44,787 nt of DNA from Ruminococcus sp. AF31-8BH. GTDB taxonomy: Bacteria > Bacillota > Clostridia > Lachnospirales > Lachnospiraceae. This document shows positions 8,399-17,163 of this stretch, in pieces; position 1 is the stretch's first letter, and every line of letters begins with the position of its first letter. The stretch spans positions 118,313 to 163,099 of the forward strand of contig NZ_QTVN01000011.1 in assembly GCF_003460605.1 (NCBI RefSeq), given 5' to 3'. The notes beneath the pieces are model-generated. The model was not told the origin of the DNA and did not search any database. It was given only the letters and a program-made list of their open reading frames with translations. Made by a program: the position numbers and the translations under genes.

Positions 8399-8442
8399 AT
8401 AATAACACACGCCTGGACGAAATTCAAGAAAATAGCCCGTTC
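8399..8442 (-). promoter_or_regulatory. Promoter of the AraC-family regulator with adjoining GGGCTATTTT box
   Basis: Minus strand TTGAAT (8427-8422), 17-base spacer, TATTAT (8404-8399). The 16-base sequence AGAAAATAGCCCGTTC (plus-strand spelling, 8427-8442) abuts the -35 and is identical to 7389-7404. Unlike the other two boxes it sits beside a near-consensus -35, so binding here could be repressing or only modulating. Confidence 0.6.
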
Positions 8443-8716
8443 ATGTTTTTACGAGTCCAGATTCGGGATAATACTGGCAAGCAATGCCTGTGTTAATACA
8501 CACAGGCCCGCAGGGAAGAAAATCCCTCCGTGATTTTCCTCTCCGCTTGCTTGTTGAGGGCAGCGCCCCCAAGCCCCTTTGAACACAGAATTTCATTCTG
8601 TGGCTGCGCGTTCTGCGAACGCTTTTGACCAGGACCAGCTTACCGCTGGCCGTGGTCTTTTTCTTGTGTGCCGAGCATGGCACTAATCTTACTGGTGAAA
8701 GTCCAGTCACGGGTAT
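8443..8716. other. Gene-free, inverted-repeat-rich segment between the regulator and the relaxase
   Basis: No credible gene. It holds a string of perfect inverted repeats: CCTGTGT/ACACAGG (8487-8506), CACAGAAT/ATTCTGTG (8584-8602), GCGTTC/GAACGC (8608-8622) and a long arm pair (8627-8657). It is more G+C-rich than its surroundings. Such clusters are found at transfer origins and at element junctions; I cannot identify a nick site. Confidence 0.45.
8627..8663 (+). terminator. Rho-independent terminator-like hairpin, plus strand
   Basis: GACCAGGACCAGC, loop TTACC, GCTGGCCGTGGTC, then TTTTTC. The stem is interrupted but G+C-rich. No plus-strand gene ends here, so it may protect the region from read-through or be part of a larger structured element. 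Confidence 0.5.
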
Positions 8717-8762
8717 TTACCGCCAAGTGTAGTGAACCACAAGTCGGTATCGAGCATAGCCA
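8664..8762 (+). other. Possible 5' remnant of a group II intron or other structured RNA (tentative)
   Basis: The plus strand reads TTGTGTGCCGAGCATGGCAC, then TGGTGAAAGTCCAG, then GTGAACCACAAGTCGG. This style resembles the first domain of bacterial group II introns, which begin GUGYG. It ends exactly where relaxase homology begins (about 8763), so it may be the insertion that truncated the relaxase. No reverse transcriptase or domain V is present. Confidence 0.2.
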
Positions 8763-9640
8763 GCACCTTTTCCAGCCTGCAATTTTGCCTGAATGTCCAC
8801 CAGCAGATTGATCTTCGGCGGCTCTGCCTGTGTGACTGTTTTCTTTCGCGGGGTATGTACTTTCTTCCCTAAGAGAACTGCCCGCAAATCTTCCAATCCA
8901 TATCCTTCGTCCAGACTGTCCATGCGGGCGGCTATCTCCCAACCAGAGAGTTTCAGTCGATACGATTTTCCGCGCTTTGAGACTTCACAACCATACTCTT
9001 GCAACAGCTTCAGCAGTTCTTCAAAGTCAGCAGGACTTTGTGATAATGCGTTGTCAATCGCCACACGAAGCAGCTCTCGGTGAGAGGGCTTTGCCTGATC
9101 TCCCAGCCACTTGTTATAGCTTTTTCCGTGAGGTTTCGGATTCTCTACAATGGACAGTCCGTTTTCAATGCAGATTGTATCACTTAACCGGCGAACCGCC
9201 TTGGTGCTGCCCCAAAAGTTTCGGAATTTCCGGTCATATTCTAAGCTGACCGATGACCAGATAATGTGATTATGAATGTGCGACTTGTCTATGTGAGTGC
9301 AGACCACAAAGGCATGATTGCCTTTAGTAAAACGCTTTGCAAATTCTACGCCCAGCCGGTTTGCTTCTTCCGGGGTAATCTCACCAGGGCGGAAGGACTG
9401 GCGCACATGATAGGCGATCACATCATCTGCGCCGCGCACCCGTCCGGTAGCGGCAATGTACTGCCGCTTTGCCAGAAGGAACTCCGCATCCGCAGTCCGG
9501 CTGTCACAGCCATAGCCGGTAATTAGTTTTCCGTTGTCAGTCTTTTGCGGATTTGCCACATAATCAATAATATCGCTGATTGCTCGGCTCTCAGTGCGCC
9601 CCTTTCCGATATGCAGGGGCATGATGCGTGTGGTTGCCAT
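8717..9640 (-). pseudogene. Relaxase/mobilization nuclease, truncated at its C-terminus
   Basis: 307 residues. The N-terminal relaxase domain (Relaxase/MobA-VirD2 family) shows the three-histidine motif in VVCTHIDKSHIHNHII and an early Tyr region (DIIDYVANP). It would nick the transfer origin and pilot the strand. Relatives run to about 450 residues. Here homology stops at LQAGKGAGYAR (about 8763) and is followed by a foreign tail YRLVVHYTWR and a stop. The nuclease domain is whole, so nicking could survive; the missing part is the coiled-coil C-terminus. Start: ATG at 9640 with AAAGGAGG 7 bases upstream. Confidence 0.8.
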
Positions 9641-9657
9641 AGAAGGGCCTCCTTTCT

Positions 9658-9692
9658 AAAAAAGAAACGGCCTGCATGGTGCAGACCGCTTC
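9658..9692 (-). terminator. Intrinsic terminator just before the relaxase ribosome site
   Basis: On the minus strand GAAGCGGTCTGCA, loop CCA, TGCAGGCCGTTTC, then TTTTTT, followed within a few bases by GAAAGGAGG of the relaxase gene. It terminates the preceding gene remnant or attenuates relaxase expression. Confidence 0.7.
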
Positions 9693-9694
9693 TG

Positions 9695-9769
9695 CTATTC
9701 TATAAAATCGTCCTCGATGTCCTCTAACCGCTTTGGAGGAAACCTCATCTCGTATTGTTCTTCTTCCCA
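9695..9769 (-). pseudogene. C-terminal 24 codons of a truncated gene upstream of the relaxase
   Basis: The frame reads WEEEQYEMRFPPKRLEDIED and DFIE, then stop at 9695. It begins directly after an in-frame TAA next to the 9778-9795 palindrome. The acidic, Pro-Lys-containing tail looks like real protein, and its position suggests a mobilization accessory protein. It marks the right-hand edge of block A. Confidence 0.35.
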
Positions 9770-9777
9770 TTAAATAA

Positions 9778-9795
9778 GGGGACAATATTGTCCCC
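9778..9795. terminator. Perfect 18-bp palindrome at the block A/block B junction
   Basis: GGGGACAATATTGTCCCC. On the minus strand it follows the stop of the 9804-10262 gene after CTTTTT and precedes TTATTT. It can serve as the terminator of the long block B operon. Its location exactly at the boundary also makes it a candidate target or recombination site. Confidence 0.55.
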
Positions 9796-9803
9796 AAAAA
9801 GTT

Positions 9804-10262
9804 TTATGCAGCAATATAAAGCTCTTTTTCCCTGCTTGCAAGGGGCAGGACATATGTGCTCTTCTCCAGATGATGTGTTTTCTGATACTTTACACCATCA
9901 TGATAAGAAGGAAAGTTCATAACCTGTCCATTTTTTTCATAGGGCTTCAGCTCTTCCCTCTGCCCTGGTTCCATGCCGGGAACCGCAAGTCCCCAGGCCA
10001 CCTTGCAAAGATTGCATCTTAATCCTGCATACCCAAGATATTCTTTTACAAACTGTTCCGCACTGTGGATGTTGAAAAAATAACGGGCATACTCCAGGGA
10101 GCGGCACAGTATTTTTCCCTCTTGAAATCCTGCAAAATAACAGTCTTTTTTTAGTTCAATCACATACCCGGTTGCGTAGATTTCCTTTCCAGGATTCCGT
10201 TTTTTGGAATCCGTATGAATCTGTAACAACTGCTCGGAATAAATCTTTTTTCTATCCTGCAT
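9804..10262 (-). CDS. Unknown protein, last gene of the AAA-VWA operon
   Basis: 152 residues, not recognised. It begins MQDRKKIYSEQLLQIHTDSK. It is soluble with a mixed alpha/beta look, and contains aromatic-rich segments (YARYFFNIHSAEQFVKEYLG) and a possible metal pair in LRCNLCK. The start is the ATG at 10262, 6 bases after CAGGAGG; the ATG directly upstream is too close to that site. It begins 16 bases after the stop of the metallopeptidase-VWA gene, so it belongs to the same operon and may be a partner of that system. Confidence 0.7.
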   Translation of the reverse strand: MQDRKKIYSEQLLQIHTDSKKRNPGKEIYATGYVIELKKDCYFAGFQEGKILCRSLEYARYFFNIHSAEQFVKEYLGYAGLRCNLCKVAWGLAVPGMEPGQREELKPYEKNGQVMNFPSYHDGVKYQKTHHLEKSTYVLPLASREKELYIAA

Positions 10263-10278
10263 CATATTCCTCCTGTTT

Positions 10279-12429
10279 TTAATTTGCTCTTCTAAGTAAT
10301 TTTGCAAGCTGTTTGGTCAGACGAACTGGCAGTTCCCCCAGATCTGAAATATCAAGATAAGCATTTCCGTAAATCTCCTGGATGGCTTTTTTGTCCCAGC
10401 CAATTGCAGCAGCCTGGAACACAATTCCTTTCTTTACAAGTTTTTCCTTGATTTTTCTTAGGTCTGCCATGGCATAACCTCCAGAATAACAGGTTGCATT
10501 TGGCAATCCGTCACTGATCAAAAACAGCATTTTATGCTTTTCCGGCCGGTTCAGAAGCTTATTTGCCACAAAAAGAAGGGCTGCCCCATCCCGGTTGCTG
10601 CCACAGGTTTCCATAGTGGTAATTCTCAGACGGTCGTTTCGGTCTTCTGCAAACTCTGCACAACTGTGAAAATAGACGGTTTCCTCACTGGGATTATTAT
10701 GACTGTAGCCATCCGTATGGTGCCCATAAACAAGAACCGGGATTCCAGCCTTCCTGCAAAAATCATATAAGGTAAGGGCAGCTGCCTTGGCAGCTTCCAT
10801 ACGCTGTCCCATCATGGAATCGGAATTATCCACTAATACACAGACTGCTGCATCCGTTTTCTTTCCCTGAAAAGTCCGCTTGTACACCGCACCGCCAGGA
10901 TCCGCAATTGTACGCATATCCAGTCGCTTTCCGAAAATCATTCTGTGTTCCGTTCGTTCCTTCTGGTTTTCCAGAATTGGAAGAAATCTGACCCGAAGCC
11001 GCTTTTCCGTTCTTTTTACAGCAGCTTCATATAGGGGAAGAAACTTCTTTTCCGCTTCTGTAAAGACATTCTTATACAGAATCTTTTTTTTCACCCTGTC
11101 ATGAGCCGCATCAAATTTCATCCCATCCACTTCCTTCTGTAGGCGGTTTCGGACTTCCAGTCCTATTTTCTGATCTACAGTTCCCTCTACCAGCTGAAAA
11201 AGAATCTTTTGGAATATAAGTTCAGAGTTCTCATCTGTACTCTCTTTTTGGTCTTCGATTCTTTTGGAAACCTGTATGACCCTGGCATTTTCAATATCTG
11301 GTAAAGCTTTTTCCTCTGCCTCCGATTCCTGGATAAAGGCTGGAAGGTTCTCCGTCAATTTTTTTAAATACTTATCCATGGCACTTTCCATCTTTTTTTG
11401 CTGTTCTTCTGTCAGCTCTTCGCTGCATCCATTTTCCTGAGCCTCAGCTTTCCATTTTTCTTTTTCAGATGGTTCATCTGAAGATTCTTTTCCTGGCTGT
11501 TCCTCCTGGGGCGTTTCTTTTTCCGGAGGTTGTTCCTGTGTCTCCTGCTGCTGTTCCCCATTTTCTTCCGGATCCTGACATTCCTGCTTCAGTTCCTCCA
11601 GAAGCTTTCTAAAATACTTCCACATCTTTAGGAGAATCCGGTTCGTGGTCTGGTAACGGATCAGGTCACTGTCTGCTTCCACTGACAGATCTACAAGCTG
11701 TTTTACTTCATTTAAGGTATCCAGCATCTCACAGCTTTCCATATTCCAGGAATTTACATAGCCCCGTAGGGCATACTGCACAAGTACTTTTAAGAAGACG
11801 GAAACCGGATCCGGCTTTCCCTCCAAAAGTTCTTTCAAAGGAGGGATCCATTCCACATTACGTCTCCGGTTGACCAGAATCCCTTTTTTGATACTGCCAG
11901 GAAACAAACTGCACATTTTCTCCTCTATATATACGTCATTTAAAAGATTGCTGATATAGGAAGCGCATTCTGTCAGAAGGGATAGTACCGCCGGATCTTT
12001 CTTGGTCAGATAAGTATTGATTTCAGCCAATGCGCTCTCTTCATCCTCGTTTTCGGGCTCCGGTGCATCTGGATACCAGGTTCCCGCCTGCATTTTCTGT
12101 ATATAGACTCTTCGAAGCCTGGAATCCGTAAATCTGGCATGGCCACATTCGTGTCCTAAAATTCCAACCAGGCTGTCACTTTTTTGTTCCAGTTCCAAAA
12201 AGCTGCCAGTGATTGTATTATCAACGTTGATGCCAATCCTCTTTCCGTCATTCCAGCCGGCAATCCCATCTGAAGCGTTCTGGTACAAAAGCAGCTGTTC
12301 CAGCTTTTCCCCTGCCACTTCATCTGCAAGATGCTGGAAAAGCCGCTGGTAGCCTTCTGAAAAAAACACCTGCTGGGGGCTTAACTTTTTTTGTTCCTCT
12401 TTGATCCGTTCTCTATAAGTATCCTTCAT
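10279..12429 (-). CDS. Metallopeptidase-like protein with C-terminal von Willebrand A domain
   Basis: 716 residues. An N-terminal HECGH (93-97) within LGILGHECGHARFTD is a HExxH zinc-peptidase motif, as in the DUF2201/COG3864 'predicted metal-dependent peptidase' proteins. A long Glu/Gln/Pro-rich low-complexity linker follows (about 285-345). The C-terminal ~190 residues form a VWA-like domain with the metal-binding DNSDS motif (534-538) and a later TCGSNRDG/ISDG pair. The gene starts 3 bases after the stop of the AAA ATPase gene. MoxR-type ATPases and VWA proteins usually work as pairs that remodel or load metal into a target. The substrate here is unknown. Confidence 0.8.
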   Translation of the reverse strand: MKDTYRERIKEEQKKLSPQQVFFSEGYQRLFQHLADEVAGEKLEQLLLYQNASDGIAGWNDGKRIGINVDNTITGSFLELEQKSDSLVGILGHECGHARFTDSRLRRVYIQKMQAGTWYPDAPEPENEDEESALAEINTYLTKKDPAVLSLLTECASYISNLLNDVYIEEKMCSLFPGSIKKGILVNRRRNVEWIPPLKELLEGKPDPVSVFLKVLVQYALRGYVNSWNMESCEMLDTLNEVKQLVDLSVEADSDLIRYQTTNRILLKMWKYFRKLLEELKQECQDPEENGEQQQETQEQPPEKETPQEEQPGKESSDEPSEKEKWKAEAQENGCSEELTEEQQKKMESAMDKYLKKLTENLPAFIQESEAEEKALPDIENARVIQVSKRIEDQKESTDENSELIFQKILFQLVEGTVDQKIGLEVRNRLQKEVDGMKFDAAHDRVKKKILYKNVFTEAEKKFLPLYEAAVKRTEKRLRVRFLPILENQKERTEHRMIFGKRLDMRTIADPGGAVYKRTFQGKKTDAAVCVLVDNSDSMMGQRMEAAKAAALTLYDFCRKAGIPVLVYGHHTDGYSHNNPSEETVYFHSCAEFAEDRNDRLRITTMETCGSNRDGAALLFVANKLLNRPEKHKMLFLISDGLPNATCYSGGYAMADLRKIKEKLVKKGIVFQAAAIGWDKKAIQEIYGNAYLDISDLGELPVRLTKQLAKLLRRAN

Positions 12430-12432
12430 TCT

Positions 12433-14238
12433 TTACTCCTGTTTCGAATAATATGGTTCGATATAGGTTTTCATCAGATGTTCCCGCTCTTCCGGATCCA
12501 TTGCTGCCTTACTAAGCACCGCAATCTGGGCTGCCCGCCTGATATCTTTAATTGCCCGAAAAGTAAGCACCCAGTTTTCCAGTTCCCGGTAGCCGCAGAC
12601 GCCATCCTGGAGGTCTTCTTCCTTCAGATAAGCATGGATCTTTTTTACCACGGAAATCATAAACCTTAAAACGTTCTCATCTGCATACCCAGTCCTTGCC
12701 GTTATCCGCTGCTTCATTTCCTCTTCTGTAAGCTCCTGCTTGGGCTGGATCAGACTCATACGGGACAATACAGACTGGTTAAAATTCCCACATCCCACAT
12801 AATCCAGGTTAGTGGTCATAATGATAATGGTATTCGGATTTCGTCGTATTTTTTCACCGTTAATCAGATCCGTCACCGCACCATCATCAAAAAGGGAATT
12901 CAGCCTGGTCAGGGTACCCGGTTTCTCGATCATGGACGGTTCCTGTATTTCCAGAACCGAAGGCCGCCGGCAGGCTTTTATGATTTCTGATTCCTTTAAG
13001 AAAAAATCCTTCTCTTTCCTTGCACTTTCATATCCTTTTTCAAAAGCCAGGCTCAAAAGTTTGTGGAATGCCTCCCCTTCTGAAATGCCGTCTTCATAAG
13101 TACCGCTTAATACATAAAGCGCAGAGGCAGGATCCATCTGAAGGTCCTGAAAATCTGGCAGTTGCGGCAGCGTCCTTTTTTTCGTTCCCATGTTTGGAAC
13201 GGTACTTGCCAGGAGTTCCAGTTCATCCGTTCCAGGTCCACAGGTAAATACGTAATAGGGAAGTCCTAAAATCTGGGCCAGCATCCTGGCATCTGTGGTT
13301 TTCCCGGTTCCTGCTTCCCCGGTCATCATAAACAGCCTTGCCGGGGTATGCGTCACCATTTCCAGAATCTCTTCCACTTCCTGGCTGGCAATATAATTCT
13401 CCGGAAGCATGGGAATCCTTTCTTCTTCAGCAGCAGGGCAGGTAAAGCATCCTTTATAAGCCACTTTTAACTCTGCAATGGTAGCGTTATTCTTTCCCTT
13501 TCGCGCTCCCAGCACTTTAAAGCTTCCGATTATACAGGCATTTGGGGCATAAATTCCAGAATTAAGGTCAAAGGGCAGAAAACTATCCTTTAATTTCCCG
13601 TTAAAAAACTGGTTACAGTCAAATGGAATCGCGTCTTTTGTTCCGGCCGTAACCCTTTGATACAGGTTGTCACAGCAGAGGAAGGACATTTTAAGCACCA
13701 GCTGCACCAGTCCTTTTTTTAGGGCACGTTTTAACTCTTCATAGCAGGCATGAAACTCATCATCGTAATACCTGCTTTTGGAAACAATACTTGCAAAGGC
13801 AAGCATGGCAAGATATTCCTCCCCTGTGGAGCCCCCTTTTAAAACCCCGGGCATTTTTGTTGTATCTCCTCCGTCCGGATCTTTTTTCTTTCTGATTCCA
13901 CAAAACCTTCCATTCCGGAAATTATAGGTCATGACACAAACTTCTTCATCCAGTGGATATTCCATACAAAAATACCGGATGGAATTTTCTACATTCTGGA
14001 TCCCGGCAGCTCCCGCATCCGGCTCTTTTTGTTCCTGCATGGCAATAAGCTTTAAAACAGCAGACAGAGTCGGCGGATGGAGTTTTGCTGATTTACCCTG
14101 GGTCCGCGTATTATACTGTGAACAATGGTCTGCTTCATAGCTGATTCTTTTTTTCTTAGTCTCTTCTAAAATCTGCTCAAATTTCTCCGGCAGTGCCAAT
14201 TGATAGGTCCATGGCTCGTAAAAACAAATTTCCGGCAT
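12433..14238 (-). CDS. MoxR/CobS-like AAA ATPase paired with the VWA protein
   Basis: 601 residues. The N-terminal 300 residues are unfamiliar and contain several cysteines (GCFTCP near 265). The ATPase core has Walker A TGEAGTGKTT (about 306-315), sensor-1-like IIIMTTNLDY and an arginine-rich SVLSRMSLIQP. The start is the ATG at 14238, 7 bases after GGGAGG; an ATG 6 codons... nearer to that site is too close. Family knowledge: such ATPases act as chaperones with VWA partners, here the adjacent downstream gene. The gene follows the RecD2-like helicase within one long minus-strand operon and is separated from it by a hairpin. Confidence 0.8.
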   Translation of the reverse strand: MPEICFYEPWTYQLALPEKFEQILEETKKKRISYEADHCSQYNTRTQGKSAKLHPPTLSAVLKLIAMQEQKEPDAGAAGIQNVENSIRYFCMEYPLDEEVCVMTYNFRNGRFCGIRKKKDPDGGDTTKMPGVLKGGSTGEEYLAMLAFASIVSKSRYYDDEFHACYEELKRALKKGLVQLVLKMSFLCCDNLYQRVTAGTKDAIPFDCNQFFNGKLKDSFLPFDLNSGIYAPNACIIGSFKVLGARKGKNNATIAELKVAYKGCFTCPAAEEERIPMLPENYIASQEVEEILEMVTHTPARLFMMTGEAGTGKTTDARMLAQILGLPYYVFTCGPGTDELELLASTVPNMGTKKRTLPQLPDFQDLQMDPASALYVLSGTYEDGISEGEAFHKLLSLAFEKGYESARKEKDFFLKESEIIKACRRPSVLEIQEPSMIEKPGTLTRLNSLFDDGAVTDLINGEKIRRNPNTIIIMTTNLDYVGCGNFNQSVLSRMSLIQPKQELTEEEMKQRITARTGYADENVLRFMISVVKKIHAYLKEEDLQDGVCGYRELENWVLTFRAIKDIRRAAQIAVLSKAAMDPEEREHLMKTYIEPYYSKQE

Positions 14239-14256
14239 TTTCATTCCTCCCATAGG

Positions 14257-14296
14257 AAAAGCAGGGCATGGGAATCTGTTTTCCCATATCCTGCCC
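14257..14296 (-). terminator. Terminator-like hairpin upstream of the AAA ATPase gene
   Basis: Minus strand GGGCAGGATATGGGAA, loop AACAGA, TTCCCATGCCCTGC, then TTTTCC, with GGGAGG of the next gene about 5 bases on. The T-tract is short, so read-through is expected. Confidence 0.6.
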
Positions 14297-14307
14297 TTCT
14301 TTGTCCG

Positions 14308-16527
14308 TTATGCTGATTTCTTTTCCTGTTCCAGATAGGCTTCGTAAATTTTCCGGATCCGGAGCCCAAACATGGTATTGCGTTTACTCAGCGTATCATT
14401 CTTAATGGCGATTGCCATTGCTTTTTTACTTCCGACTATGATCACCTTCCGCTTTGCCCTTGTAACGGCTGTATAAAATAGGTTTTTACGGAGCATCCGG
14501 TAAAAACTGGTAAGCATCGGCAGGATCACAACCGGGTATTCATCCCCCTGTGCCTTATGGACTGTGATACAGTAGGCGAGGTTTAATGGCCATATATCAT
14601 CATCTGTATATTCCATGATCTTTCCATCCCCAAAATCTACGCGCATGACATTTTTTCCATCTGCCTTGTAGATATTTAAGACCTCTCCCACATCACCATT
14701 TGCTACTTCCTCGATATTTTTCAGCTGCATGACAAGATCCTTTTCCCGGTATAAGGTCGTTCCATTTTTGATTTCCGGATAGCCGTACCGTTTCGGGTTT
14801 ACAATATCCCGAAGAACAGGGTTTAATGCATCTGCTCCAGCCCTGGTATCTTTCCGGAGCGGGGAAATTACCTGGATTCCTTCTGCCTGGATTTCATTTT
14901 TTTGGAGTTCCTCCCTATAAAGCTTTTGGATCAGCTCCGATGCTTCTGTATCATCAGCAGCCGGGTAAAACTGGAACGTATCATCAAATACCAGGTTGGT
15001 TTTTCTTTCATTGATTTTATCTGCATTCTGGATGATCGTGGATTTGCCTTCCTGACGGAAGCTCTCTGTTAATACCGTGACTGGGATCACACCGGATTCG
15101 ATCATTTCCTTAAACACATTGCCAGGCCCCACAGATTCCAGCTGGTCCTTGTCACCAAGAAATACCATTCGCGCACCATTCTGGACCTGCGACAAAAACT
15201 TATCCATGAGATACATGTCGATCATACTGCATTCATCCACAATGATAAGCTCCGCCTGGATGGAGCATTCCTCGCTCCACTCTTCCTCGCCGGCTTCTCC
15301 CTTTAAACCTACAGCCTTATGGATGGTCAGAGCCGGATAAGCAGTGCAGTCACTCATACGTCTTCTTGCACGTCCAGTTGGAGCACATAAAAGAATCTCT
15401 GCATTTTTGTTAAGTGCTTCCTGGACGGCCATGATAAAACGGATGATGGTCGTCTTACCGCGTCCCGGACCTCCGGTAATAATCGATACCGGATTTTGGA
15501 ATGCTTCCAGAATTCCTGCTTTTTGTCTGGCATTTAAAAGGATTTTTTCTTTCTTCTGGATATCCCGGAGGATTGTTTCCACGTTTCTTCCCATTCCTTT
15601 TTGCAAGCTGAATTTCACAAGGGAAGCAGCTGCCCCAAGCTCTGCTTCAAAGCTTTTTTTCGCGTAGAAGCCTCCTGCATTACACACAAGGGTTCCATCT
15701 TCGCGAATCATTTCATTTCCCACATCACGGATGGTTCTTTCTGTTACCTGACCATCTGCACCTTTGTGGTTTAAAAGCCTGCCTGTCCGTGTCAGGACCT
15801 GCTCACAGGATAAATATAAGTGTCCTTCGCCCTCAGCCTCGGACATGACATGCAGGATAGCCGCTTTGATCCGCATGGGCTCATCCGGTTTAAAATTCTT
15901 TGCTTTTACTGCAATGGGATCTACGGTCAAAAAGCCAAACCCTGGGATTTCACATAAGCGAAACGGGGTGTCCTGAATGATAAGAGGGGCTGCATTTCCA
16001 AAATGCTCCTGAATCTGCGCCACCTTCCTTGGTGTCATCCCAAAGGGAGATAATGCTACCATCAGCTGCCGCAGCGTCTCACTGTTTTGATATCCTTCCA
16101 GGATTTCCATAAGCTTTTTCTTTGTAATCCCTTTGATTTCCAATAGCCTCCCTGGGTCTTTCTCCAGAATTTCAAAGGTTTTTTCCTTATAATGGTCTAC
16201 GATCCGTTCTGCGAGTATCGGACCGATCCCTTTTATAAAATCTGATGCCAGATACGCCTTAATCCCTTCTGTGTTTGTGGGAAGTACCACCTGAAAAGAC
16301 GATACTTTGTACTGCATCCCAAACTTTCCATCTTTCCAGGTTCCGTTTAGTTCCACTTCAAGCCCATCCTCTGTCGGAAGCTCATTTCCAACAGCTGTAA
16401 ACATTCCGTACTGGCTGTTTTTCTGGGTACTTACTTTCTCTGGAAGGGCTTCTTCTGTCACATAGGAGGCAACCGTGTATCCATTGCCTTCATTGTAGTA
16501 GATACATCTAAGTGCTTTACATTTCAT
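14308..16527 (-). CDS. RecD2-like superfamily 1 DNA helicase
   Basis: 739 residues. The N-terminus has an OB-like segment and helix-hairpin-helix repeats (FIKGIGPILAERIVDHY near 98 and LLEIKGITKKKL near 128). The motor has Walker A TGGPGRGKTT (351-360), Walker B LIIVDECSM (427-435), GDKDQLESVGPG (motif III), LTESFRQ and the C-terminal motif LAYCITVHKAQGDE and TAVTRAKRKVI. This is the order of RecD2/TraA-class 5'-3' helicases. It probably processes element DNA together with the SSB made from the same operon. Start: ATG at 16527 with GAGGT 8 bases upstream. Confidence 0.9.
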   Translation of the reverse strand: MKCKALRCIYYNEGNGYTVASYVTEEALPEKVSTQKNSQYGMFTAVGNELPTEDGLEVELNGTWKDGKFGMQYKVSSFQVVLPTNTEGIKAYLASDFIKGIGPILAERIVDHYKEKTFEILEKDPGRLLEIKGITKKKLMEILEGYQNSETLRQLMVALSPFGMTPRKVAQIQEHFGNAAPLIIQDTPFRLCEIPGFGFLTVDPIAVKAKNFKPDEPMRIKAAILHVMSEAEGEGHLYLSCEQVLTRTGRLLNHKGADGQVTERTIRDVGNEMIREDGTLVCNAGGFYAKKSFEAELGAAASLVKFSLQKGMGRNVETILRDIQKKEKILLNARQKAGILEAFQNPVSIITGGPGRGKTTIIRFIMAVQEALNKNAEILLCAPTGRARRRMSDCTAYPALTIHKAVGLKGEAGEEEWSEECSIQAELIIVDECSMIDMYLMDKFLSQVQNGARMVFLGDKDQLESVGPGNVFKEMIESGVIPVTVLTESFRQEGKSTIIQNADKINERKTNLVFDDTFQFYPAADDTEASELIQKLYREELQKNEIQAEGIQVISPLRKDTRAGADALNPVLRDIVNPKRYGYPEIKNGTTLYREKDLVMQLKNIEEVANGDVGEVLNIYKADGKNVMRVDFGDGKIMEYTDDDIWPLNLAYCITVHKAQGDEYPVVILPMLTSFYRMLRKNLFYTAVTRAKRKVIIVGSKKAMAIAIKNDTLSKRNTMFGLRIRKIYEAYLEQEKKSA

Positions 16528-16538
16528 TTTTTACTACC

Positions 16539-17147
16539 TCATTTCCAGGAAATCCATAGATAGGAACCAGAAGATCTGACGGTATAACCATCGTCTTTTA
16601 ACAGCTTCACCAGAGTTTCTCTCGGCCGCCCTGCATAGCCTTTTAAAAAGCCAATACGGTGGTAACCGTTTTTTCCAGGTACCGTACAGATCCCATCCTT
16701 ATTAACCGCCAGCTCTGTTTTTTTCTCGTAACCTGCTTTCTTCCGGATTGCAGCAAGCCGTTCTTTTCCTTCCTTTTCATACCAAAGTAATGCTTCCTGG
16801 CTTATCAGTTCTGGTTCTTCCTTCGTATTTACCGGTTCTGTCCGCGTTTCATCCGGACTTTTTGGAACACTGCCGGACGCTTCAGCATGTTCGCATACTT
16901 CACCGGGAGCTGATTCTTTTGTTTCAGCATGATGGCATTTTTGTTCATTCTCATTCGTTTTCTCCTTCTTCTCATTTAGATATTTGTAACAGCAAATCCC
17001 TGCTGCAATTGGAAGGCCAATCGTCAGGCTCTGCACAATAACAGCCAGAAACACAGACCATAAAAAAGGAGCCAGAAGCAGCCCCATAATTCCGGTAACC
17101 AGGCAGGCTTTTTTATGCACCCGGCCCCATTTTTCTACCTGTTCCAT
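16539..17147 (-). CDS. Unknown membrane-anchored protein between SSB and RecD2
   Basis: 202 residues. It opens MEQVEKWGRVHKK, followed by two closely spaced membrane helices (about residues 14-55: VTGIMGLLLAPFLWSVFLAV, then LTIGLPIAAGICCYKYL). A charged Glu/Lys linker follows, then a basic globular end (residues 140-202, IGFLKGYAGRPRETLVKLLK). The last part could be a small nucleic-acid-binding or winged domain. The start is the ATG at 17147 with AAAGGAGG 4 bases upstream rather than the earlier ATG at 17189, which lies inside the ssb gene. It may tether DNA processing to the membrane. Confidence 0.7.
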   Translation of the reverse strand: MEQVEKWGRVHKKACLVTGIMGLLLAPFLWSVFLAVIVQSLTIGLPIAAGICCYKYLNEKKEKTNENEQKCHHAETKESAPGEVCEHAEASGSVPKSPDETRTEPVNTKEEPELISQEALLWYEKEGKERLAAIRKKAGYEKKTELAVNKDGICTVPGKNGYHRIGFLKGYAGRPRETLVKLLKDDGYTVRSSGSYLWISWK

Positions 17148-17163
17148 TTTTCCTCCTTTACCA

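Noticed and set aside
8441..8942. Minus-strand ORFs at 8441-8710 and 8640-8942
   Set aside because: They overlap inverted repeats or the relaxase in another frame, have odd composition and lack ribosome sites.
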